The notes: a model not told the origin generated them from the letters alone. A stretch of DNA of 14,346 bases from Clostridia bacterium (GCA_017456465.1 JAFTJJ010000029.1:1-14346); one strand, 5' to 3'; positions 1 to 6,700 are shown, counted from the stretch's first letter. A program made the numbers and translations.

Positions 1-252
1 AGCATAAACATACCCCTTTCTGCCTTTGTACATCACAGCAGTTTGATTTGGAAAATATTCATCATATAAAAGCTTGCCATCTTTGTTGAACCGGTATGTA
101 AAAAATCCACCCGGGCTCTTGATTGGATTGTGTGCATAAAGAATTGCAAGCACCCTGCTGTTTGTGAGATAAGCATATTCTTTGCCATGATTTGAAAGCG
201 CTGGCAAAAGTTCAATAATCCCACCAACACTTGATCCGTGATAAAGTTTCAT
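1..252 (-). CDS. Conserved hypothetical protein, MKLYHGSS N-terminus (partial, ART-like?)
   Basis: An open frame starts at the ATG at 252 and runs off the left edge of the window after 84 codons without a stop, so only the N-terminal part is present. A ribosome binding site (AGGAG) lies about 9 bases upstream of this ATG. The protein begins MKLYHGSSVGGIIELLPALS. A short beta strand followed by YHGS is a common opening of ADP-ribosyltransferase-fold and related small proteins, but the catalytic part would lie outside the window, so the fold is only suspected. It is the third gene of an operon, 23 bases after the DUF1653 gene. A different 65-codon frame over the same bases is a shadow. I am confident that it is a gene and not confident about its function. 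Confidence 0.75.
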   Translation of the reverse strand, partial: MKLYHGSSVGGIIELLPALSNHGKEYAYLTNSRVLAILYAHNPIKSPGGFFTYRFNKDGKLLYDEYFPNQTAVMYKGRKGYVYA

Positions 253-275
253 AATCATTTCTCCTTAAAAAACTT

Positions 276-509
276 TTAATGCCTGCCAGTTGCGTCCTTG
301 ATTTTAACAAGTTCAAACCTGTGTTTTTGATCTTTCCCTTCAACTTCTTCCACAAACATCCAAAGTGGTCTCACCCAAACAGTCCTGTCACCATAAAGCG
401 CACGATAAACCACCATGTCCTCGAGCGTTTCACTGTGTTTTGCGACTTCTTCAACCAAATATAAATTGCCTTTGTAATGACGATAAATGCCTTTAACCAC
501 AACTTCCAT
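276..509 (-). CDS. DUF1653 family protein
   Basis: This 77-residue protein has the pattern of the DUF1653 family: KGIYRHYKGNLY near the N-terminus, then a segment reading HSETLEDMVVYRALYGD, then WVRPLWMFVEEV, and a final RFELVK. The family is a small all-beta domain, common in bacteria and sometimes fused to hydrolases; its biochemical role is not established. The whole domain is present with almost no extra sequence. It starts 2 bases after the stop of the CYTH gene, and its ribosome binding site (GGGAGAAG) lies inside the 3' end of that gene, so translation is probably coupled. The family call is strong. A function beyond that cannot be given. Confidence 0.9.
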   Translation of the reverse strand: MEVVVKGIYRHYKGNLYLVEEVAKHSETLEDMVVYRALYGDRTVWVRPLWMFVEEVEGKDQKHRFELVKIKDATGRH

Positions 510-511
510 TT

Positions 512-1054
512 TTACACTTCTCCCATAGCTTTTTTCATGAGCAATTGAATGCCTTCATATGTCACATCTTTTTCTGAAAGTCCATATTTTGAAACCCACT
601 CATAAATTTCTTCTGCACTGGCGTCCTCGCTTTCAAGTTCAACCTCCATGAGTTCTCCCAAATTTTTCACAGTGTCAAAATCAAACTCAAAATTTTTGTA
701 TTCCCAAGACTCACGTGTTTTGTCAATCACCATTTGAACAGAAAAACCAAGTGCAAACAGAATCTTTTCAATTTGCTCTTTGCTTTCAACTTTTGTTTCA
801 TATTCATCACAATAAACTTGTGCTTCATAATGGATGTGCTTGTAACACAGCACTGCACCTTTGTGTGTTTCTCTGATCCTCACACATTCAATGGTCTTTC
901 CATCTTTTTCAAACTCCCTGAAATTTGGGATGTAATATGTGTCAATTTGATGCGAAGTTCCCTTCTTCTCTGCAATTTTTTCAAGATCTTGAATTATTCT
1001 CTGCCTTTGGTCATTTGTAATCTTAAACTTGAGTTCAATTTCTTTGTCTTTCAT
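512..1054 (-). CDS. CYTH domain protein (class IV adenylate cyclase / triphosphatase fold)
   Basis: This 180-residue protein has the N-terminal ExExK signature of the CYTH superfamily (E5, E7, K9 in KDKEIELKFKI), which lines a triphosphate tunnel that binds metal. Further hallmarks are the alternating charged strands: ECVRIRET near residue 76, DEYETKV near 84-89, a late FEFDFDTVKNLGELMEVELE strand pair around 123-142, and a C-terminal helix. Members hydrolyse triphosphate compounds, including thiamine triphosphate and inorganic triphosphate, or act as CyaB-type cyclases; which substrate is used here cannot be read from the sequence. The length is typical of the CyaB/CYTH group. It is the first gene of a three-gene operon, with a strong GGAGGAAGG ribosome binding site and a clear promoter just upstream. 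Confidence 0.88.
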   Translation of the reverse strand: MKDKEIELKFKITNDQRQRIIQDLEKIAEKKGTSHQIDTYYIPNFREFEKDGKTIECVRIRETHKGAVLCYKHIHYEAQVYCDEYETKVESKEQIEKILFALGFSVQMVIDKTRESWEYKNFEFDFDTVKNLGELMEVELESEDASAEEIYEWVSKYGLSEKDVTYEGIQLLMKKAMGEV

Positions 1055-1080
1055 AACCTTCCTCCAACCATTATGACATC

Positions 1081-1109
1081 ATTATATCACAGCCTTTCAA
1101 TTGTTGCAA
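1081..1109 (-). promoter_or_regulatory. Sigma-A promoter of the CYTH-DUF1653 operon
   Basis: On the minus strand there is TTGCAA (1104-1109), a 17-base spacer and TATAAT (1081-1086), preceded by TG one base upstream (extended -10, TGATATAAT). The -10 box is 27 bases upstream of the CYTH start codon, leaving a short leader with the ribosome binding site. It sits directly downstream of the MerR gene terminator. Confidence 0.8.
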
Positions 1110-1110
1110 A

Positions 1111-1143
1111 GCAAAAACCCTGATCAATCGATCAGAGTTTTGC
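1111..1143 (-). terminator. Rho-independent terminator of the merR-type gene
   Basis: The core stem pairs 1118-1125 with 1130-1137 around a 4-base loop, and A/T pairs and a GC clamp extend it outward. One position pairs only as U-G when transcribed from the minus strand (1136/1119), which argues for minus-strand use. A T-rich tract follows on the minus strand. It ends the regulator gene just before the next promoter. Confidence 0.75.
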
Positions 1144-1144
1144 T

Positions 1145-2155
1145 TTATACCTTTTTAAAAACATAACAGCCAAAAATTTCTCCGCCATAAACATAGTCAC
1201 CAGACTTCCAGTCCATGATGAGATAATCCTCTGTGTCAATTGTTTTAATGATGAAGTTTGACGCAAGCGTTTCACTCAAAATGTAACCATCAGTCCATTT
1301 GTTTTTGTAAATGTTTCCGTTTGAAAACTCTTTGAAACAATCACCGTTTGCCATAAGACTGAGTGTTTTCAAGATTCCCTTCTGTGGATTTTTTCTTGGC
1401 TTGTATGTTTCTTTGTCTGCAATTTGTATGAAATCAACACACTCCCAAGAGCCAATTGCCTTTGGATTTGGCACAAAAGGCATGTTTGTGTCATCTTTTC
1501 TTTCAATTTCGGATTTTGTGTAAGCTTTGGTGTCAAATCGATCAAAAACAAGCGTAATTTCATGCTCGTTGTCTTCGTTTGTGACATCAACAAACAACTT
1601 GTTTCCTTCAATCTTATATTTATAAACTTGTCCACCATAGTGATAAATTTCACCCTTCGTCCAACACTTAAAGATCCAGTAGCCTTCACCATTTGGCAAG
1701 AAATAGATTTCTTTCAAAAGAACATCAGCATCAACAAAAGAATCACCTTTTTCAAACAGTTCTTTGCTTACTGCAGAACAAACATACACCCATTTGCCAA
1801 TTGAATTTTCATCATTTTTGAATGGTTTCATATTTTTCCCTCCTATTTTTTCTTTGATATAGGAGATAAGATTAATTTTTTCTTTCAACTTTCCAAGCTC
1901 TCTCTCAAGTTCTGCGCGCTTGTCCCCAAGAGAAAACTCATCAAAAGACTTTATTTCAGCCAGTGAAAAATTCAATTCTTTCAAAATTTGAATTTTGTAA
2001 ATTGTCTCAAGATTTGCTTCACTGTAATATCTGTAACCCGTGTATTTATCGACTTCCACCGGCTTCACGAGTCCAAACTCTTCATAGTACCTTAAGGTTT
2101 TGATTGAGATATCACAAATCTTTGAAACATCACCAATTTTATAAAGTTTTTGCAT
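1145..2155 (-). CDS. MerR family transcriptional regulator with tandem C-terminal sensor-like domains
   Basis: Residues 1-70 form a typical MerR winged helix-turn-helix: YKIGDVSKICDISIKTLRYYEE, then GLVKPVEVD, then TGYRYYSEANLETIYKIQIL. A dimerisation coiled coil follows at about 75-105. The remaining 230 residues hold two related beta-rich domains. The first runs about 109-205 (MKPFKNDENSIGKW, later FLPNGEGYWIFKCWTKGEIYH). The second runs about 224-335 (MPFVPNPKAIGSWECVDF, later DYLIMDWKSGDYVYGG and YVFKK). This domain type also occurs, from memory, as a C-terminal extension of Firmicutes MerR proteins and M56/BlaR1-like proteins, and could bind a ligand. At 336 residues it is much longer than a minimal MerR protein. 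An AAGGAGG ribosome binding site precedes the ATG. No target gene is adjacent in the same direction, so autoregulation or a distant target is likely. Confidence 0.9.
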   Translation of the reverse strand: MQKLYKIGDVSKICDISIKTLRYYEEFGLVKPVEVDKYTGYRYYSEANLETIYKIQILKELNFSLAEIKSFDEFSLGDKRAELERELGKLKEKINLISYIKEKIGGKNMKPFKNDENSIGKWVYVCSAVSKELFEKGDSFVDADVLLKEIYFLPNGEGYWIFKCWTKGEIYHYGGQVYKYKIEGNKLFVDVTNEDNEHEITLVFDRFDTKAYTKSEIERKDDTNMPFVPNPKAIGSWECVDFIQIADKETYKPRKNPQKGILKTLSLMANGDCFKEFSNGNIYKNKWTDGYILSETLASNFIIKTIDTEDYLIMDWKSGDYVYGGEIFGCYVFKKV

Positions 2156-2178
2156 TAATCTTTCCTCCTTGTGATCAC

Positions 2179-2209
2179 ATCATAAACCTACAGCCAACTG
2201 GAGAGTCAA
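2179..2209 (-). promoter_or_regulatory. MerR-type promoter with 19-bp spacer and dyad
   Basis: On the minus strand, TTGACT (2204-2209) and TATGAT (2179-2184) are separated by 19 bases. This is the overlong spacer that MerR proteins twist into an active shape. Within it lies the imperfect dyad CTCCAG-TTGG-CTGTAG (2188-2203), with one mismatch. It is placed to drive the MerR-type gene itself. A perfect 10-base palindrome, TGTGATCACA, covers 2170-2179 just downstream. Confidence 0.8.
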
Positions 2210-2237
2210 TAGTTTTTTTGAAATATTTTTCAAAATT

Positions 2238-2885
2238 TTATTTTTGATCTTCTTCTTCAATAAAATGCTTGATGTCAATGCTCACATAGTCATGTGGGCA
2301 CTGGACAAGATTCCCGCCTTCATCCAAAACAGAAGCAAGCGAAGAATCAGAAAACACCTTGATCACATATTTTGAACGCTCAGATAAAAAATTGTTGACT
2401 GCCTGCTGAAGTCTTCGATTTTTCATATCACGCAAGATGAAAACAATTTCATGTCTGCCGTTTTTCTCAATAAAATTGCTTATGTCAAATGACATCGGAG
2501 CTCGTTTCAAGTAGTCCACAATTCCGTTTGAATCACATGAAAGCATGTCTTCAAGCCCTTGATTTATGTCTTGAAGCAATATTTTTTCTCTGCCAGTCAA
2601 CTCCGAAGTTTTGGATTCAAGCAAACTTTTCATCACAAGACCATTAACAAGACCCCTTGCAAGAATTGGAACATAAAACTCCTCAAAATCTTCACACGAT
2701 TCTTCAAATGCTCCAACAACGCCATCGGATAAATTAATAATATGAGCCACCCCATCCGCACTTTCTTTTTCTAGTGTTTCTTGAACAACCTTCAAAACAT
2801 CTTCAGAACAATTCGTAAAAACACAATTATCCCCTCGATTGCCAGCGGTCAAAAACGCATCAACAAAATATTTACTAAACTTCAC
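2238..2885 (-). CDS. Hypothetical protein, partner of the M3-like metallopeptidase
   Basis: I do not recognise this 215-residue protein. It has no signal peptide or membrane segment and is moderately acidic. The C-terminal third contains alternating hydrophobic strands (EIVFILRDM, YVIKVFSD, DYVSIDIKHF), suggesting a small alpha/beta domain. The start is GTG at 2885, giving MKFSKYFVDAF. Its ribosome binding site (AGGAG) lies inside the last codons of the upstream metallopeptidase gene, whose stop is 6 bases away, so the two are almost certainly co-transcribed and translationally coupled. No hairpin terminator is visible after its stop, so the message may read into the MerR promoter region. It could be a substrate, adaptor or inhibitor of the peptidase; nothing in the sequence decides this. 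Confidence 0.8.
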   Translation of the reverse strand: MKFSKYFVDAFLTAGNRGDNCVFTNCSEDVLKVVQETLEKESADGVAHIINLSDGVVGAFEESCEDFEEFYVPILARGLVNGLVMKSLLESKTSELTGREKILLQDINQGLEDMLSCDSNGIVDYLKRAPMSFDISNFIEKNGRHEIVFILRDMKNRRLQQAVNNFLSERSKYVIKVFSDSSLASVLDEGGNLVQCPHDYVSIDIKHFIEEEDQK

Positions 2886-2891
2886 TTGAGG

Positions 2892-3923
2892 CTATTCTCC
2901 TTGATATTCTTGAATTTTTTGCATTTCCTTGAACACAATTTCAACATAATTTTTCACCACAACATCATGAGGATCACAAGGCTTTTTGTCCTCAGTTATG
3001 CTTGCCATTCGTTCTTCCAAAATTTTGTCATGGAACAACCTTTGTGCAATTTCGTCAAAGTGCTCAATTCCAGCATTATTCTTTACAAATTCATAAAATT
3101 TGTTCATGGTTGCTTCTGGTTCTTTTTTATATTCTTCGATCAGACACCTTGCATAAACCTGACCAACAACATATCTTGCCATGAATGCTTTATCATCATA
3201 TTCTGGGTTCACTTCCGGAGTCATTGAATATGCTGTCCTTGCAAATAAATCCACATGATCTGCAACACTTGCATTTTGCACCCATCTTCTAATGTTTTCC
3301 GGTGTGATTCTTTCATCACGGTGGTGATTTTGAAGTTCAAAGGCAACCCTGTCAGCGTTGTGAAAGAGATATAAATAAAACAAGTTTTCAACAAAGAGCG
3401 ATTCAACTTCAACCCCTTCCCAAAACTTTGGAAGAATGTTTTGCTCACTGCTGTTGCACTCATTCATTGCGTGAGCAACCTCGTGCATTGCAGTTGCAAT
3501 GTGATGAAAACTTGTGTGGAAAATGTCATCAGACAAGAACTCAAGAGCAATTGGCGTTTCGAGATAACACTTACCACCAACCTTTTCAACTCCAGTGACA
3601 ACATCTGGTGCATCAACAACACCTTCACTATAATTCACATCCACGCGTGGATTTTCAAGATCCAAAATCCGCTTGAATTCTCTTGCATAAGCAGTGTCCC
3701 CCATCATCGTTGAAACAAAATCATCCATAAGCCACTCAAGGTCGTCGTTGTGCACCAAAAAAGAATAATCCGACTTGTCAAAATAATAATTGTCTTCATC
3801 ACCAATCACTTTTGAATAATACTCATCTTCAGCCATAAAAATCCCCATGAAATATGGTTCGATCATCTCCGCATATTTGGCTTCTTTTTCTTCAAATTCA
3901 GGTGTAATTTCTCTTGGAACCAT
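2892..3923 (-). CDS. Putative zinc metallopeptidase with M3-like active site
   Basis: A 343-residue protein whose key feature is HEVAH (H147, E148, H151, numbered from the chosen start) inside the helix HHIATAMHEVAHAMNE. Downstream, VEVESLFVE (residues 171-179) matches the M3 family (thimet oligopeptidase, PepF) third-ligand helix of form VExxSxxxE, making E172 the likely third zinc ligand. The protein is little more than half the usual M3 length and shows no clear similarity elsewhere, so it is either a minimal M3 catalytic domain or a separate gluzincin group. There is no signal peptide, so it should be cytosolic. I chose the ATG at 3923 because GGAGGG lies 7 bases upstream of it; a GTG at 3938 overlaps that site. 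The gene is followed by a coupled unknown gene. Confidence 0.82.
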   Translation of the reverse strand: MVPREITPEFEEKEAKYAEMIEPYFMGIFMAEDEYYSKVIGDEDNYYFDKSDYSFLVHNDDLEWLMDDFVSTMMGDTAYAREFKRILDLENPRVDVNYSEGVVDAPDVVTGVEKVGGKCYLETPIALEFLSDDIFHTSFHHIATAMHEVAHAMNECNSSEQNILPKFWEGVEVESLFVENLFYLYLFHNADRVAFELQNHHRDERITPENIRRWVQNASVADHVDLFARTAYSMTPEVNPEYDDKAFMARYVVGQVYARCLIEEYKKEPEATMNKFYEFVKNNAGIEHFDEIAQRLFHDKILEERMASITEDKKPCDPHDVVVKNYVEIVFKEMQKIQEYQGE

Positions 3924-3958
3924 GAAGTGTCCCTCCACACAATTTTTTAATTATAAAT

Positions 3959-3987
3959 ATTATACCATAAAAATCCAAATTTTGAAA
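3959..3987 (-). promoter_or_regulatory. Probable promoter of the metallopeptidase operon
   Basis: On the minus strand, TATAAT (3959-3964) is preceded by TGG, giving an extended -10 box. A weak -35 (TTTCAA, 3982-3987) lies 17 bases upstream. The -10 box is 36 bases before the ATG at 3923. Confidence 0.6.
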
Positions 3988-4016
3988 GATATTGTTGACA
4001 TTTTGACAAAAAAGAA

Positions 4017-4040
4017 AAGCACCAACAAACATTGGTGCTT
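4017..4040 (-). terminator. Rho-independent terminator of the ABC transporter operon
   Basis: A perfect 9-base stem (4017-4025 with 4032-4040) encloses a 6-base loop. On the minus strand it is followed by TTTTCTTTTTTG. It lies 25 bases after the permease stop codon and before the metallopeptidase promoter. Confidence 0.88.
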
Positions 4041-4064
4041 ATGTGAATATTAAAAACTTGATTG

Positions 4065-4847
4065 TTACTTGTCACTAGTCATAATTTTCTTAAAAAAGAC
4101 AGTCGAAAGCAAAATGCTGACAAACATAAAAATAACAATTGGCAAAAGTCCAAACCATGCCACTCCATTAAAAACATAAACATCCCCAAACGCATTTGTG
4201 GCATTTGTCACAACTCTTCCAATATAGACCGATGGATAGAAAGGCAAGCACCTGCAAATGGTCTCAAATCCGCCCATGGTTTCAAGTGGCATCCAACAAC
4301 CCCCAAGAATTCCTGACAAGCTGATAAACACTGAAGTAATTCCCGGAGCTGATTTGTCATTGAACAGCGAACCAAACAACAGCCCAAGAAATATGTTTGT
4401 GATCATAATTGGAATTTGGCTTAAAATCAAAAGCAAAATTTCACCAAATGTCAAAAATGCCACACCATCAACAACTGAAATCAAAAAGCTGACAAAAATA
4501 CAAACAATTGTTTGCAAAAATCCAACAATAAGACCAACAAAAGCATAACCAAGAATATATTCGTGTGCTTTCATTGGAGATGAATAAAGCCTTTTCAGAA
4601 AAAATGTTTGCTTGTCTTTTGAAACAATGAGTGACATCGTGAGCATTACAAAAGAATATGAAAAAGTAATAATTCCAGGAAGCAGTGACCTCGTCTCAAA
4701 TGTCGGTGTTTGCGAATTTGAAAAATTGTTAATAACATAAAACAACAAAAACATCAAAATTGGGAACCCCAAACAAAAAATATAAATAATTGGATCCCTA
4801 AAAACTTCTTTAAAATTTCTCTTTAAAAAATTTATTGTTCTGCTCAT
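4065..4847 (-). CDS. ABC-2 type transporter permease
   Basis: This 260-residue integral membrane protein has about six hydrophobic segments, near residues 20-40, 56-76, 98-124, 135-160, 166-186 and 226-252. It has the ABC-2 family layout: a cytoplasmic N-terminal helix (RNFKEVFRDP), a loop reading FLKRLYSSPMKAHEYILG, the GILGGCWMPLE turn after the fifth helix, and LPFYPSVYIGR before the last helix. Its start codon overlaps the stop of the ATPase gene by 4 bases (ATGA), the usual arrangement for a permease and its own ATPase. One permease with one ATPase would form a homodimeric exporter for a drug, peptide or lipid; the substrate cannot be told. A strong terminator follows. Confidence 0.92.
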   Translation of the reverse strand: MSRTINFLKRNFKEVFRDPIIYIFCLGFPILMFLLFYVINNFSNSQTPTFETRSLLPGIITFSYSFVMLTMSLIVSKDKQTFFLKRLYSSPMKAHEYILGYAFVGLIVGFLQTIVCIFVSFLISVVDGVAFLTFGEILLLILSQIPIMITNIFLGLLFGSLFNDKSAPGITSVFISLSGILGGCWMPLETMGGFETICRCLPFYPSVYIGRVVTNATNAFGDVYVFNGVAWFGLLPIVIFMFVSILLSTVFFKKIMTSDK

Positions 4848-5560
4848 TTTGCACTCTCCACAATTTTGATAAATGCATCCTCAAAAGTCTCTGCATTTGC
4901 GACTTTTTTCATCTCGTCAATCGTTCCAACATTCAAAACTTTGCCATGTGACAAAATGGCAACCCTGTCACACAACTGCTCAATCTCTTCCATATAGTGC
5001 GATGTCAAAACAATTGTCATTTTGCCTTTAAGCTTTTCGATTATGCCCCAAAGTTCACGACGCGCAAACACATCAAGACCAAGTGTTGGTTCATCCAAAA
5101 ACAAAATTTTTGGTTTTGAAATGAGCGCAATTGCAATCGAAAGACGCCTCTTAAATCCCCCAGATAAAGTTTTTGCCCTTTGTTGCAAAACACTCTCAAG
5201 TCCAAAAATTTTCACAATTTCACTCATCTCATTTTGATTTTCATTGCCATAAATATTTGCAAAAAATTCCAAATTTTCTTTTACTGTGAGGTTATTTGCA
5301 ATTGAAGTTTCTTGTGGCGAAACATCCACAATTGTCTTGATTTGTTCAATTTCACGATCAATATCAAAACCACCAATCACAATTTTCCCGCTTGATTTTT
5401 TTGTGAGACCACAAAGAATCTTGATGAGAGTTGTTTTCCCTGCTCCATTCACACCAAGCAAACCAAAAAGCTCACCACTTTTGATTTCCAAACTCACACA
5501 ATCAAGTGCTTTTGTCTCCTTATAGTTTTTGCAAACGCTTTGAATTGAAATAATATCCAT
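4844..5560 (-). CDS. ABC transporter ATP-binding protein
   Basis: A complete nucleotide-binding domain of 238 residues. Numbered from the ATG at 5560, it shows Walker A GVNGAGKTT (36-44), the Q-loop glutamine at 83 in SPQE, signature LSGGF (132-136), Walker B ILFLDEP (152-158, catalytic E157), the D-loop GLDV and the switch histidine in TSHYMEE (H188). It belongs to the drug/antibiotic exporter type (CcmA-like) that pairs with ABC-2 permeases. The start is uncertain: an in-frame TTG at 5566 is 7 bases from AGAGG, while the ATG at 5560 is 13 bases away; an open frame back to 5587 is not supported. The gene lies 17-23 bases after the XRE regulator and overlaps the permease, so it is part of one operon. 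Confidence 0.95.
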   Translation of the reverse strand: MDIISIQSVCKNYKETKALDCVSLEIKSGELFGLLGVNGAGKTTLIKILCGLTKKSSGKIVIGGFDIDREIEQIKTIVDVSPQETSIANNLTVKENLEFFANIYGNENQNEMSEIVKIFGLESVLQQRAKTLSGGFKRRLSIAIALISKPKILFLDEPTLGLDVFARRELWGIIEKLKGKMTIVLTSHYMEEIEQLCDRVAILSHGKVLNVGTIDEMKKVANAETFEDAFIKIVESAK

Positions 5561-5583
5561 ACACAAATATTTAACCTCTTTTA

Positions 5584-5793
5584 TCAATCAAAATAAAATA
5601 ATTCTTCAAACTTTGCATCCAGTGCAACACACAAAAGAAGCGCGAGCTTTGCCGATGGATTAAAAAGATTTTTTTCAATCGAAATGATTGTTTGTCTTGT
5701 TGTTCCAACAGTTTTTGCAAGCTCCTCTTGGCTCAAATTCTTTTGTTGCCTATATTCCTTTAATTTATTCTTCAAAATTAATTCATTGTCCAT
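5584..5793 (-). CDS. XRE/Cro-type transcriptional regulator (69 aa)
   Basis: A single helix-turn-helix domain of 69 residues: NKLKEYRQQKNLSQEELAKTVGTTRQTIISIEKNLFNPSAKLALLLCVALDAKFEELFYFD. It is the short type of XRE protein in which the DNA-binding domain is nearly the whole protein. Helices 2 and 3 are about 21-29 and 32-40. I chose the ATG at 5793, not a longer frame reaching 5943, because AGGAG lies 7 bases upstream and the family starts here; the extra N-terminal residues are translated from the wrong frame of the membrane protein gene. It overlaps the 3' end of that gene by 16 bases. It probably represses its own operon through the two 18-bp inverted repeats around the promoter. It ends with TGA. 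Confidence 0.93.
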   Translation of the reverse strand: MDNELILKNKLKEYRQQKNLSQEELAKTVGTTRQTIISIEKNLFNPSAKLALLLCVALDAKFEELFYFD

Positions 5794-6128
5794 GGAATGA
5801 CTCCTGTTGCAAGTAAAACATAAAATACCATCATTATTGCAAATCCTAGTGTATGCAAAATTGCACCAATCATAATTCCAGCAAGCTTGCGCTTTGCTAC
5901 AAAAAATTGCATAAAATGAAACACTGCTGCCCACGCATAACAAACAGCGCCGATTGCATACATGCTCGAAAAGTGTCCGAGTGCCCCCTCAACAATAATC
6001 AAAGCAACAGCAAAAACGACTGCAACAACATTTGCAATCCAACACGATGTGTTTATTTTTGCCTTTTCCATCTCCCCAACAATTGGAGTTTTTGCACTTG
6101 CCCTTTCCAAAATTTCTTTGTTGTCCAT
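5778..6128 (-). CDS. DUF6442-like small membrane protein
   Basis: A 116-residue protein with a soluble N-terminus (MDNKEILERASAKTP) and about four hydrophobic helices, near residues 29-48, 55-76, 82-93 and 94-112. The opening NKEILERA and its place directly before a short XRE regulator resemble the DUF6442 group in Firmicutes, as I recall it. The function is unknown; it may sense membrane or envelope stress, or help the ABC exporter encoded in the same operon. It is the first gene after the consensus promoter, with AGAGG about 9 bases upstream of the ATG. Its last codons encode the regulator start in another frame. Confidence 0.8.
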   Translation of the reverse strand: MDNKEILERASAKTPIVGEMEKAKINTSCWIANVVAVVFAVALIIVEGALGHFSSMYAIGAVCYAWAAVFHFMQFFVAKRKLAGIMIGAILHTLGFAIMMVFYVLLATGVIPWTMN

Positions 6129-6150
6129 AAATAAAACCTCTAAATATTAT

Positions 6151-6168
6151 TGTAAAGTTTTCTTTACA
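6151..6168. promoter_or_regulatory. Operator 1: perfect inverted repeat TGTAAAG-N4-CTTTACA
   Basis: TGTAAAGTTTTCTTTACA has perfect 7-base arms. It lies between the -10 box and the start codon of the membrane protein gene, where a bound repressor would block transcription. The XRE protein of the operon is the natural candidate to bind it. Confidence 0.75.
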
Positions 6169-6172
6169 TTTC

Positions 6173-6201
6173 ATTATATTTGAGATTTGTGTTTGTGTCA
6201 A
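6173..6201 (-). promoter_or_regulatory. Consensus sigma-A promoter of the membrane protein-XRE-ABC operon
   Basis: On the minus strand there is TTGACA (6196-6201), a 17-base spacer and TATAAT (6173-6178), a perfect match to the housekeeping consensus. Such a strong promoter fits a repressed operon. Confidence 0.9.
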
Positions 6202-6213
6202 GTTTTATTTACA
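6196..6213. promoter_or_regulatory. Operator 2: near-copy of operator 1 over the -35 box
   Basis: TGTCAAGTTTTATTTACA differs from operator 1 at only two of 18 positions and keeps the TTTT centre. It overlaps the -35 box completely. The two centres are 45 bp apart, one on each side of the -10 box. Confidence 0.7.
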
Positions 6214-6219
6214 TTTTAC

Positions 6220-6654
6220 TTATAATTTTTTTGTGAAACAAATAATTCTGTTTGATTCCTCAAATCCAATACTTTTGTGAAAGACCTCACTTGCAGTGTT
6301 TTCAAGCTCACAGTCACTTGCAAATTCGCTGCAGCCCATCTCCTTTGCCCAGTTTTCGCACGCCGCAACAAGACATCGTGCAACGCCTTGTTGTCTGTTC
6401 ACTTCTTCCACAAAAACACCCTCAAGATACCCAACAGGACTCGTCTCTGTTCCTTCAACATAATCATGCCTGAGACTTGCATATGCAAATCCAACAATGC
6501 TTCCACTCTCCTCACAAACAAGCACAGCTCGATCATCATCATGAATGAACCCTTCAAACTCGGCTGTCAAACTTTCAAGCGTGTTGTCTTTCCACATCTT
6601 GAGCGCAAGTGCTGCCACGCGTCCCACATCTTCAATTCTTGCTCTTCGAATCAT
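6220..6654 (-). CDS. GNAT acetyltransferase, AAC(6')-like aminoglycoside 6'-N-acetyltransferase
   Basis: A 144-residue GNAT protein. The sequence closely follows, from memory, the chromosomal AAC(6')-I type aminoglycoside acetyltransferases: ALKMWKDNTLESLTAEF near 17-33, FAYASLRHDYVEGT (56-69), SPVGYLEGVFVEE (72-84), the acetyl-CoA pyrophosphate loop RQQGVA (87-92), GCSEFASDCELEN (107-119) and GFEESNRIICFTK (130-142). Such enzymes transfer acetyl from acetyl-CoA to the 6'-amino group of aminoglycosides; many chromosomal relatives are poorly expressed or have another natural substrate. A GGAGGAAATT ribosome binding site fixes the ATG. There is no terminator between it and the next operon promoter, so readthrough into the ABC operon is possible. 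Confidence 0.88.
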   Translation of the reverse strand: MIRRARIEDVGRVAALALKMWKDNTLESLTAEFEGFIHDDDRAVLVCEESGSIVGFAYASLRHDYVEGTETSPVGYLEGVFVEEVNRQQGVARCLVAACENWAKEMGCSEFASDCELENTASEVFHKSIGFEESNRIICFTKKL

Positions 6655-6670
6655 AATTTCCTCCGAATTT

Positions 6671-6700
6671 AAAATACCACATATTTTTATTTGAATGCAA
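6671..6700 (-). promoter_or_regulatory. Possible promoter of the acetyltransferase gene
   Basis: On the minus strand, TTGCAT (6695-6700) and TATTTT (6671-6676) are 18 bases apart, just upstream of the ribosome binding site. The match is only fair. Confidence 0.45.

Noticed and set aside
734..1123. Long plus-strand open frame opposite the CYTH gene (129 codons)
   Set aside because: It is antisense to a clear CYTH gene, rich in Phe/Cys/Leu from reversed AT-rich codons, and has no ribosome binding site.
2214..2234. Terminator after the 215-residue gene
   Set aside because: Only a weak A/T hairpin is present, and on the minus strand it is followed by A residues, not a U tract.
5794..5943. N-terminal extension of the XRE regulator
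   Set aside because: It lies inside the membrane protein gene in another frame; the strong ribosome binding site and the family start point to the ATG at 5793.
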